A stretch of DNA of 10,900 nucleotides from a bacterium (GTDB lineage Bacteria > Babelota > Babeliae > Babelales > RVW-14). Within the stretch, counting starts at the first letter, position 1; each line of letters starts with the position of its first letter. Positions 5,224-10,900 of this stretch are shown piece by piece. A model generated the notes under the pieces. That model saw only the letters and a list, made by a program, of their open reading frames with translations. It had not been told where the DNA came from and searched no databases. The position numbers and the translations under genes were made by a program. The DNA lies in contig JAHFBQ010000052.1 in NCBI GenBank assembly GCA_023249935.1, positions 1 through 10,900 of the forward strand, given 5' to 3'.

Positions 5224-5877
5224 TTATCGCGAATGTTTTACTCCGATACGCTTACAGCCAAGTGCTCGCAGCGGGCAGTTGCTACATTTCGGACTAATAG
5301 GCCCACATACATTCTGCCCCCACATCACAAGCAGATAGTTGTAGTCTATCCACGTTGCTTGCGGCAGAATTTTTTTGAGTTCCTGTTCCGTTTCTTCCAC
5401 CGTCTTGGTTGCAATAAGCCCCAAGCGATTTGAGATGCGATGCACATGCGTATCAACACAGATACCAGGCACTCCAAACCCCAATCCCAACACCAAGTTT
5501 GCCGTTTTTGGGCCAATCCATTTTATTGATATAATCGATTCATACGTAGACGGCACACTACCACCAAAGCGATGTATAATCTCAGACGACACTTCACGCA
5601 ATACCTTTGCTTTGGTTTTGTAATAACCGGTACGGTAGACGATCTTTTCAAGTTTATCTAATGGCAATGCAAGCACCTGATCTGGTGTTTTTACAATACC
5701 AAACAGCTCTCTGCACACGTGGATGGTCATTACATCACGAGCGCGCAGACTAAGCAGGCAAGCAACCAGGATCAAATACGGGTCGTGTCCAAATTCTTGC
5801 ATAATCTGATTGATTAACGGAACCTGGAAACCATGTACATGACGGCGCAGGGTTGTAAGCAACGTCGGGATACGCAT
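5224..5877 (-). CDS. nth: Endonuclease III (DNA glycosylase/AP lyase)
   Basis: A 217-aa HhH-GPD DNA glycosylase that removes oxidised pyrimidines and cleaves the abasic site in base excision repair; E. coli Nth is 211 aa. The helix-hairpin-helix and active site are visible as IGPKTANLVL (K124, catalytic lysine) and CVDTHVHRISNRLGL (D142, catalytic aspartate). A C-terminal 4Fe-4S cluster motif is formed by C191, C198, C201 and C208. Two oddities: the last cysteine spacing is six residues rather than the usual five, and the hairpin reads IKWIG instead of LPGVG. The N-terminal helix reads LLSLRARD in place of the LLSAQ-type motif, a variant I recall from other bacterial and archaeal relatives. 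Start: ATG at 5877 is preferred; an in-frame TTG at 5898 would add seven residues but has no spaced ribosome binding site. Diverges from the recombinase gene. Confidence 0.92.
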   Translation of the reverse strand: MRIPTLLTTLRRHVHGFQVPLINQIMQEFGHDPYLILVACLLSLRARDVMTIHVCRELFGIVKTPDQVLALPLDKLEKIVYRTGYYKTKAKVLREVSSEIIHRFGGSVPSTYESIISIKWIGPKTANLVLGLGFGVPGICVDTHVHRISNRLGLIATKTVEETEQELKKILPQATWIDYNYLLVMWGQNVCGPISPKCSNCPLRALGCKRIGVKHSR

Positions 5878-5950
5878 AAGGGGCACTCTTTTGATCAACT
5901 TTTTATATCTAAATTCAGCAATTTTTTCTACACTTACCGGTCATCATCAA

Positions 5951-5956
5951 AAGGAG
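5951..5956 (+). promoter_or_regulatory. Ribosome binding site fixing a TTG start
   Basis: AAGGAG lies 8 bases before TTG 5965 and is among the best Shine-Dalgarno matches in the window. It decides the start of the recombinase, whose frame otherwise stays open upstream into the nth gene. Confidence 0.8.
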
Positions 5957-5964
5957 ATACTACC

Positions 5965-6909
5965 TTGAATCTTGGGCTGTTTAAAGAAAAAATTACCGAA
6001 TTTCTACTTTTCCTCAATGTTGAGAAACACGCATCGGAGCATACGCAGCGCGCATACCAGGCAGACCTTGAACAGGTCGTAACATTCTGGAGCGGGTTAG
6101 AGAAAAAACAACCGCTGCCAATTCCTATTGATGCAGTGCTTAAACGATACATTGTTGCCTTGTTTTATAAAAAAATTACGAAGAGTTCGCTTGCACGCAA
6201 ATGTTCAAGCATCCGCTCATTTCAAAACTTTTTGCAGCAACAAGGCATCAATCTTGCGCTTGATATCAAATCACCGAAGCTTGATAAGAAGCTACCAGCA
6301 ACACTTACCGTCGATGAGATTTTTTATCTACTCGACACCATCAAGCCAGAAGAGTTGCCAACTAAATATCCTGAGCGTGACCAAGCGGTATTTGAACTTA
6401 TGTATGCCACCGGCGTCCGCTGCTCAGAGCTGATCAACATCAAACTCAACGATATTGATGTGAGTGCTCGTAAGATCCGCGTGCTTGGCAAAGGAAAAAA
6501 AGAACGCTTTGTTCTTTTTGGTAGCAAGGCTGCAGAACGCCTTAAAAAATATATTCAAGCCGAACGTCATGCACTCGTAGGCAGCCAATATGACGATGGA
6601 CACCTATTTCTCAATAGAAACGGCACACAGATTACCACACGCTCAATCCAACGGATTTTTGAAATGTTTCGCAAGTTTTTGCAAATCGAACGCAAACTTA
6701 CACCACATAAAATTCGCCACTCATTTGCTACGCACCTGCTCCAGCAGGGCGTTAACTTGCGCATCATTCAAGAGCTTCTTGGCCATAAAACCATAAACTC
6801 CACTGAAATTTATACACACGTTTCCAACCAGCAGCTTGCCAAGATGTGCGATGAGAAACATCCGTTATCGCGACTTGACCATGTTTCTGTGGCTAGAGAG
6901 AAGAAATAG
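5965..6909 (+). CDS. Xer-type tyrosine recombinase
   Basis: A 314-aa site-specific recombinase of the XerC/XerD/XerH type, the family that resolves chromosome dimers at dif sites. The N-terminal SAM-like core-binding domain spans about 3-95 and the catalytic domain about 110-295. All active-site residues are present: R152 (ATGVRCSEL), K176 (VLGKGKKERFV), H248 and R251 (HKIRHSFATHLL), H274 (LLGHKTINSTEIYTH) and the nucleophile Y283. Length matches XerC/XerD (about 300 aa). It is not next to an integrase-like cargo region or a tRNA, which favours the housekeeping role over a mobile-element integrase; whether it is XerC, XerD or a single-recombinase system cannot be told here. Start at TTG 5965 (Leu codon read as Met), set by AAGGAG at 5951-5956; the frame is open further upstream to ATG 5833, but that would overlap nth. 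Nothing like a dif site was recognised nearby. Confidence 0.93.
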   Translation: MNLGLFKEKITEFLLFLNVEKHASEHTQRAYQADLEQVVTFWSGLEKKQPLPIPIDAVLKRYIVALFYKKITKSSLARKCSSIRSFQNFLQQQGINLALDIKSPKLDKKLPATLTVDEIFYLLDTIKPEELPTKYPERDQAVFELMYATGVRCSELINIKLNDIDVSARKIRVLGKGKKERFVLFGSKAAERLKKYIQAERHALVGSQYDDGHLFLNRNGTQITTRSIQRIFEMFRKFLQIERKLTPHKIRHSFATHLLQQGVNLRIIQELLGHKTINSTEIYTHVSNQQLAKMCDEKHPLSRLDHVSVAREKK

Positions 6910-6943
6910 AAATAGGCCCCTTCCGAAACAGAAGTCCTATTTT
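6910..6943 (+). terminator. Possible weak terminator after the recombinase
   Basis: AAATAGG (6910-6916) pairs with CCTATTT (6936-6942), and CTTC (6920-6923) with GAAG (6931-6934), leaving small bulges and a 7-base loop, with TTTT at the end. It begins one base after the stop codon. The stem is interrupted and the T-run short. Confidence 0.4.
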
Positions 6944-6977
6944 CTACTGGGAACTTGGTTTACAATGAAACCTCCCC

Positions 6978-7007
6978 TGTCATCCCAGCGCCTAGGCTGG
7001 GATGACA
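6978..7007. repeat. Palindromic repeat (GTCATCCCAGC type)
   Basis: Perfect 12-bp arms TGTCATCCCAGC (6978-6989) and GCTGGGATGACA (6996-7007) enclose a 6-base loop. Like 4356-4385 it is a 30-bp intergenic palindrome with no T-tract, but it has a different core. It lies about 70 bp before the methyltransferase start. A TACAAT hexamer at 6961-6966 just upstream could be a -10 box. Confidence 0.7.
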
Positions 7008-7077
7008 AGAGAAAGACTCTTATCATCATAATTTCATTGCCAGAAACTTAAGAAAAATTACTTACGGAAGAAGTCAA

Positions 7078-7959
7078 ATGACCATTCAGACATTAACACC
7101 AACGCCAGCACATCACACCTATCAGCTTCTCGATAGCGGCAACGGCCAGCGCCTTGAACAGTTTGGCAACCGCCGCATCATCCGCCCCGATACGACCTGT
7201 CTCTGGCGACCGCGTAACACAACGCACTGGAACAGCGTCGATCTGCGCTGTGTTAAGACTCAGCAAGGCGGCTCCTTTGCCTGGCAGGAACAGCGAGCAG
7301 GAGCACAGGCATGGACCTATACCTACCACCATCCCAAACTACAAAAGCTTGATTTTGCATTGCGCAGCAGTGAGCATTCAAAAAATATTGGCATCTTTCC
7401 AGAGCAAGCGGCGCACTGGGACTGGCTCACTACAAAATTGGTTGGTGCTACACAGGCACCATCGATTCTCAATCTTTTCGCGTACACGGGCGGCGCCACA
7501 CTCGTTGCAGCAGCAGCTGGTGCACAGGTCTGCCATGTTGATGCATCAAAAAGCACCGTGGCTTGGGCACGAGAAAACGCCGTGGCAAACGGTCTTGCAG
7601 ATGCACCAATTCGCTGGATTGTAGAAGATTGTGTAACATTCATTGAACGCGAGATTAAGCGCGGTAAAAAGTATGATGGCATCATCATGGATCCACCCGC
7701 GTTTGGGCGTGATCCCCGCGGCAAGCCGTTCAGCTTTGAAGATTCGTTTCATCAGTTGATGGCTGGAGCACAAGCATTACTGGCACCAGAAGGCTTTTTG
7801 CTCCTCAACGTGTACAGCGTACCATTGTATGCCACACACATTGCCAACGTCGTTGGCGACTATTTTCCACATCATACGCTCGAAGCAGGAGAGCTACACC
7901 TCGTAGCCAAAGATGGACGTACAGTCCCATGCAACCTGTTCGTGAGAGCAACCTACTAA
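7078..7959 (+). CDS. Class I SAM-dependent methyltransferase, RlmI-like
   Basis: A 293-aa Rossmann-fold methyltransferase related to the RlmI/RlmK (COG1092) group, whose characterised members methylate 23S rRNA. SAM-binding motif I is LNLFAYTGGATLVAAAAGA (from residue 131), the acidic ribose-binding position is D155 in HVDASKSTVAWARENA, and motif IV is the signature IIMDPPAFGRDPRGK (202-216). The conserved GIFPEQAAHWDWL (105-117) that precedes the fold in this subgroup is also present. The N-terminal PUA domain of RlmI is missing; residues 1-100 form a shorter N-domain. The substrate is therefore not certain: rRNA is likely, another RNA possible. ATG 7078 has GGAAG 7 bases upstream. The gene ends convergently on trpS with overlapping stop codons and no terminator hairpin between them. 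Confidence 0.85.
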   Translation: MTIQTLTPTPAHHTYQLLDSGNGQRLEQFGNRRIIRPDTTCLWRPRNTTHWNSVDLRCVKTQQGGSFAWQEQRAGAQAWTYTYHHPKLQKLDFALRSSEHSKNIGIFPEQAAHWDWLTTKLVGATQAPSILNLFAYTGGATLVAAAAGAQVCHVDASKSTVAWARENAVANGLADAPIRWIVEDCVTFIEREIKRGKKYDGIIMDPPAFGRDPRGKPFSFEDSFHQLMAGAQALLAPEGFLLLNVYSVPLYATHIANVVGDYFPHHTLEAGELHLVAKDGRTVPCNLFVRATY

Positions 7960-8960
7960 AAGTAATCGATCTTCATAGCTTGTCTTACACGGGCCATGGT
8001 TGCAATTGCGCGTTCCCGCGTTTTTGCCGTACCTTCGCGTATCAGGTGCATGACAGCAGCCGGATCTTGTGCAAATTGTTTACGTCGATCACGAATCGGT
8101 GTGAGCAGCGCCTGCAGCTCATCGTTGAGATAGCGCTTGATTTTAACGTCACCTAGACCACCACGACGATAATGTTCTTTCATTTCCTCGACCGCCGCTT
8201 TATCGCGACCAAAAATATCAAGGTACATAAACACCGCATTATCTTCCACCTGCCCCGGATCTTCAACACGTAGATGGTTTGGATCAGTGAACATGCTCAT
8301 CACCTTTTTAGTCAGCTCATCTGCTTCGTCTTTGAGAAAGATCGCATTACCAGCTGATTTAGCCATCTTTGCTTTGCCGTCAAGGCCCGGTAGCCGTCCG
8401 GTCAATGCTGGTGGTACTAGTGCTTGCGGCTCAGTAAGTACATCGCCATACAAACGATTAAATTTACGTACAATCTCTACCGTCTGTTCGATCATTGGCA
8501 ATTGATCGTTTCCTACCGGCACAAGATCGGTGTTGAGAAATGTTATATCTGCCGCCTGGTTGACTGGGTACATAAAAAAACCTGCGGGAATTGTTTCTTC
8601 AAAACCACGCAATTTAATTTCTTCTTTGACCGTTGGATTACGGTGAAGTCGTGCCACCGTAACAAGATTGAGATAAAAAATAGTCAACTCGGCAATCTCT
8701 GGAATCATTGACTGAATAAAGATCGTCGACTTGGTTGGGTCAATACCCACGGCCAGATAATCAAGCGCAACTTCAGTCACACTTGCACGCACTTTTTCTG
8801 GGGTTTCAAAATTATCGGTAAGCGCCTGCACATCGGCAATCATGACAAACTGTTCATGCGTCTCTTGTAATGCGATACGATTTACTAACGACCCAACATA
8901 GTGCCCCAAGTGCAATGGCCCGGTTGGCCGATCACCTGTTAAAACAATTTTACGTTTCAT
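7956..8960 (-). CDS. trpS: Tryptophanyl-tRNA synthetase
   Basis: A 334-aa class I aminoacyl-tRNA synthetase that charges tRNA-Trp with tryptophan; length is normal for TrpRS. The HIGH signature appears as PLHLGH (15-20) after GDRPTG, and the KMSKS loop as KMAKS (198-202). The tryptophan/ATP pocket motif reads VPVGNDQLPMIEQT (147-160), the form seen in one of the two main bacterial TrpRS groups. The C-terminal helical domain ends in AMKIDYF. No missing catalytic residue is evident. It starts 2 bp downstream of the stop of the acidic exported protein, so its ribosome binding site lies inside that gene's end and the two are probably one transcript. Its stop codon overlaps that of the convergent methyltransferase. 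Confidence 0.96.
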   Translation of the reverse strand: MKRKIVLTGDRPTGPLHLGHYVGSLVNRIALQETHEQFVMIADVQALTDNFETPEKVRASVTEVALDYLAVGIDPTKSTIFIQSMIPEIAELTIFYLNLVTVARLHRNPTVKEEIKLRGFEETIPAGFFMYPVNQAADITFLNTDLVPVGNDQLPMIEQTVEIVRKFNRLYGDVLTEPQALVPPALTGRLPGLDGKAKMAKSAGNAIFLKDEADELTKKVMSMFTDPNHLRVEDPGQVEDNAVFMYLDIFGRDKAAVEEMKEHYRRGGLGDVKIKRYLNDELQALLTPIRDRRKQFAQDPAAVMHLIREGTAKTRERAIATMARVRQAMKIDYF

Positions 8961-8962
8961 AC

Positions 8963-9409
8963 CTAAGCTCTAAACCTCTTAAACGTAGTTAGTAAATTTG
9001 TGTACCAAGAACTTTTTGGTATCGTCGCTTCAACCAGTTGCTTTTTTGGTAATAACAATTCAGAATTCGACTTCAAATCCGTTGCAGGTTCTTCAATTTC
9101 TTCTTCACTTTCAACATCAGTTGCCTCATCAACAGATTCGTCCGCTTCCGCAGAATTTTCTTCTCCGCTGCTTGGTTCGCTCTCTTCCACAACAGCTTCT
9201 TCCTCAGCATCTACAGAATCTTCTACTTCTTCTACAGCTACCCCAACCTCCGCTCCAAAGCTCGCATCATTTTGCGCCACTAAGCCTACACGAGTCTGTT
9301 CTATAAGTGAGAATCCAGGAACCGTCGGCTCATCAAGAGCACTAAGCGTTACCAGACCACTCATTACAGCCAAACCAAACATCATCAACAAAAAACGTTG
9401 TCTGTTCAT
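8963..9409 (-). CDS. Small acidic exported protein upstream of trpS
   Basis: A 148-aa protein with no recognised domain. A signal peptide covers residues 1-24 (MNRQRFLLMMFGLAVMSGLV, cleavage near LSA). Residues 54-111 are almost entirely Glu, Asp, Ser, Ala and Val, giving a strongly acidic, probably disordered region. The C-terminus (119-148) turns basic and hydrophobic (LLLPKKQLVEATIPKSSWY, FKRFRA). AAAGG at 9416-9420 sits 6 bases before the ATG. The stop is 2 bp from the trpS start, so translational coupling is likely. The rightward antisense frame over it is long and serine-rich but is only the shadow of the repetitive acidic codons. The composition recalls the acidic part of member 2, but there is no alignable block. 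Function unknown. Confidence 0.78.
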   Translation of the reverse strand: MNRQRFLLMMFGLAVMSGLVTLSALDEPTVPGFSLIEQTRVGLVAQNDASFGAEVGVAVEEVEDSVDAEEEAVVEESEPSSGEENSAEADESVDEATDVESEEEIEEPATDLKSNSELLLPKKQLVEATIPKSSWYTNLLTTFKRFRA

Positions 9410-9515
9410 GATTTACCTTTCGTGCCCCCGGGCATTGCGTGCAAATTTTTGCCTGCGTGATAGCCTGTGTAATGTTACTCCATTTTTATTACATCGTTAA
9501 CAAAAAGACGAGAGA
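9410..9515. promoter_or_regulatory. Divergent intergenic region
   Basis: The 106 bp between the leftward acidic-protein/trpS pair and the rightward lyase gene must hold promoters for both. It is AT-rich near 9480-9500 and contains a short GC palindrome TGCCCCCGGGCA (9424-9435). I could not assign convincing -35/-10 pairs on either strand. Confidence 0.35.
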
Positions 9516-10900
9516 ATGCTTGCATCGAGGATTTTTTACGTATTGAACCGCATACATCAACTTGGTTTTAAGGGACTGTATGACGTAGCGAAACGACGAT
9601 CACGCAGCAAACTCTGGTGTTTTTTCATGCGTAACAAAGCGCTCACAGGGACAGCCAGCCACACATGGGCAATTATTATACAAAAAAAACCGGTTTCCTT
9701 CGATATTTTTTTCGCAGCAATCAACCGTGACTCATCTATACATACCATGCTACGCGATGAACTATTCATAAAGCACCTGCCAACTCGTGACAAACTTCTC
9801 AGCAAAGCGCAGCTTGCCAACGCTCATCTATTTGATGTGCTTGGCTCTGGTCCCACACAGCTACCATCAACGATTGATTGGCACCATGAATTTAAAAAAG
9901 ATTGTCTACGCCCGCCGTTCACCTCTGTTGACCAGACTTTCTCATACGCAAAGTTTGCGCACACGTTCCACTCCGAGATCCCTGTGCCGCAACATGGCAA
10001 TAAAACAACCACCTACCATGAAGACATCAAGGTTCTTTGGGATTTAGGACGCATGCACCACCTGAGTGCACTGGGCGCGGCCGCTCATATCCTTCGAGAC
10101 GCGGCTAAAGCCGCTCCTCAGGATGAGCGGGAGGTAGTACTTTCGAGTTTCGTGAAGAATACCTCCGATGCCACTCATCCCGAGAATACCCCCTTCAATA
10201 CCGCTCATCCTGAGGAGGCCTGCAAGGCCGTCTCGAAGGACATCCTTGAGCGGGCTTGCAACTACACCACAACATTCATGCACGATGTCACCAGCTTTCA
10301 TGACCAGGTACAGTACCTGCTCGGCCCACACTGGAAATGCCCAATGGATGTGGCAATTCGTGCCATAAATTTTATTTGGGCACTGCATTTATTTAAAGAT
10401 GACGCCTCAATTCCTCTCGACTTTTGGCAACGTTACATCTGCATGCTGTATAATCACATGATCTATTTGGCATGGAACTTTGAAGAATCTGATAAACCGA
10501 ACAACCACCTGCTCGCTGACCATGTTGGGTACCTTTATTTGGCCGCCTTATTTCGCAATCTACCAGGCGGCGCACAACGTTTGGCATGGATTAAAAAAAC
10601 AGTGCACGCAGCATTTGTAAAACAAATTTTACCTGACGGCACAGCATACGAAGGCTCTACGGCGTATCACCGCCTTGATTGCGAGCTATTGCTTCATGCA
10701 ACAAGTTTACTACGAGCACTCGAAACACCTGATCACGAATTAGAAACACTGCTCAATAAAATGCTCGTGTTTCTCAACACGGTGACTGATCACAGCGGAA
10801 ATTTGATAACCATTGGTGATGATGACAGTGGAAACATTGTCTTTGGAATACATCCCCCCCCTGCCCTTATTTCTCCTCATCCCACCCGCTACCCACACTT
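9516..10900 (+). CDS. Heparinase II/III family polysaccharide lyase, 3' part outside window
   Basis: At least 461 codons stay open to the window edge. It belongs to the heparinase II/III (alginate-lyase-like) family, enzymes that cleave uronic-acid polysaccharides by beta-elimination and are often found with surface-polysaccharide genes. Family landmarks in order: FDVLGSGPTQL with IDWHHEFK, then EDIKVLWDLGRMHHLSALG (169-187), WKCPMDVAIRAINFIWAL from W273, NNHLLADHVGYLYLAALF, LPDGTAYEGSTAYHRL, and IGDDDSG near the edge. The beta-sheet C-terminal domain lies beyond the window. Residues about 189-246 are foreign to the family and encoded by a palindromic insertion, in frame, at a loop between two helices. 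I place the start at the ATG at 9516, the first possible after an in-frame stop at 9498; the ribosome binding site is weak. No signal peptide is evident. Substrate unknown. A run of eight C's lies at 10854-10861. Confidence 0.85.
   Translation, partial: MLASRIFYVLNRIHQLGFKGLYDVAKRRSRSKLWCFFMRNKALTGTASHTWAIIIQKKPVSFDIFFAAINRDSSIHTMLRDELFIKHLPTRDKLLSKAQLANAHLFDVLGSGPTQLPSTIDWHHEFKKDCLRPPFTSVDQTFSYAKFAHTFHSEIPVPQHGNKTTTYHEDIKVLWDLGRMHHLSALGAAAHILRDAAKAAPQDEREVVLSSFVKNTSDATHPENTPFNTAHPEEACKAVSKDILERACNYTTTFMHDVTSFHDQVQYLLGPHWKCPMDVAIRAINFIWALHLFKDDASIPLDFWQRYICMLYNHMIYLAWNFEESDKPNNHLLADHVGYLYLAALFRNLPGGAQRLAWIKKTVHAAFVKQILPDGTAYEGSTAYHRLDCELLLHATSLLRALETPDHELETLLNKMLVFLNTVTDHSGNLITIGDDDSGNIVFGIHPPPALISPHPTRYPH
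10081..10253. repeat. Compound palindromic element inserted in frame in the lyase gene
   Basis: Two copies of a roughly 50-bp imperfect palindrome lie in opposite orientation: 10081-10130 (starts CCGCTCATATCCTTCGAGAC) and 10201-10253 (starts CCGCTCATCCTGAGGAG, ends TTGAGCGG). The reverse complement of copy 1 matches copy 2 along most of its length. Each copy has its own inner stem (GCGGCT-AA-AGCCGC; GGCC-TGCAA-GGCC). The 70-bp centre has another inverted repeat (GGAGGTA ... TACCTCC, about 10130-10166) and a further partial repeat CCACTCATCCCGAG (about 10170-10183). The whole element is read through in frame without a stop. The core CTCATCCTGAGGAG...GTCTCGAAGGA resembles palindromes dispersed in many bacterial genomes. 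Confidence 0.8.

Noticed and set aside
5833..5964. N-terminal extension of the recombinase from ATG 5833
   Set aside because: It would overlap the start of nth, adds 44 residues absent from Xer proteins, and ignores the strong AAGGAG before TTG 5965.
9000..9500. 166-codon Ser-rich rightward frame over the acidic protein gene
   Set aside because: It is the antisense of Glu/Asp/Ala codons. The minus-strand gene has a ribosome binding site, a signal peptide and tight spacing to trpS.
10044..10388. Minus-strand frame across the lyase insertion
   Set aside because: It is a shadow produced by the palindromes, which read open on both strands; the + strand frame has clear family homology on either side.

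Overview
This window most resembles a bacterial chromosome segment from a host-associated lineage with a small genome. Candidatus Dependentiae (TM6) is my best guess. That guess rests on the general look of the sequence: short secreted 'MNK...' low-complexity proteins, moderately AT-rich DNA, palindromic repeats of the intracellular-symbiont kind, and a few housekeeping genes. There is no 16S rRNA or other decisive marker, so it is an inference.

Left part (1-5187, all + strand): six genes for exported proteins with no recognisable enzymatic domain. The first four (366, 1136, 2016, 2598) look like paralogues. Each has a signal peptide, a variable charged middle, and a conserved C-terminal block: often a Trp-Ile/Val-Lys/Glu lead-in, one hydrophobic segment, an Asp, a basic G-K/N-K/N-S motif, and usually a short basic tail with Leu-Phe. 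Genes 1-3 each have their own hairpin terminator, and two pairs share duplicated non-coding DNA (leader of genes 1 and 2, 3' flank of genes 2 and 3). This tandem family is the best candidate for an undescribed system. Two further exported proteins follow: a 341-aa protein with a coiled coil and a lysine/acidic tail, and a 216-aa helical protein with a basic C-terminus.

Middle part (5189-7959): a bidirectional terminator separates the 216-aa gene from a leftward endonuclease III gene (nth). A divergent Xer-type tyrosine recombinase follows, probably starting at TTG behind a strong ribosome binding site. Next is a class I SAM-dependent methyltransferase related to the RlmI family.

Right part (7956-10900): tryptophanyl-tRNA synthetase (trpS) runs leftward. 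Its stop codon overlaps that of the methyltransferase, and it lies 2 bp behind a small acidic exported protein with which it is probably co-transcribed. Diverging rightward is a heparinase II/III-type polysaccharide lyase gene that runs off the window. It carries an in-frame compound palindromic insertion of about 150-170 bp, comparable to Rickettsia palindromic elements inside genes. Other palindromes lie between genes at 117-134, 4356-4385 and 6978-7007.

No tRNA, rRNA, CRISPR array, insertion sequence or replication origin was recognised.
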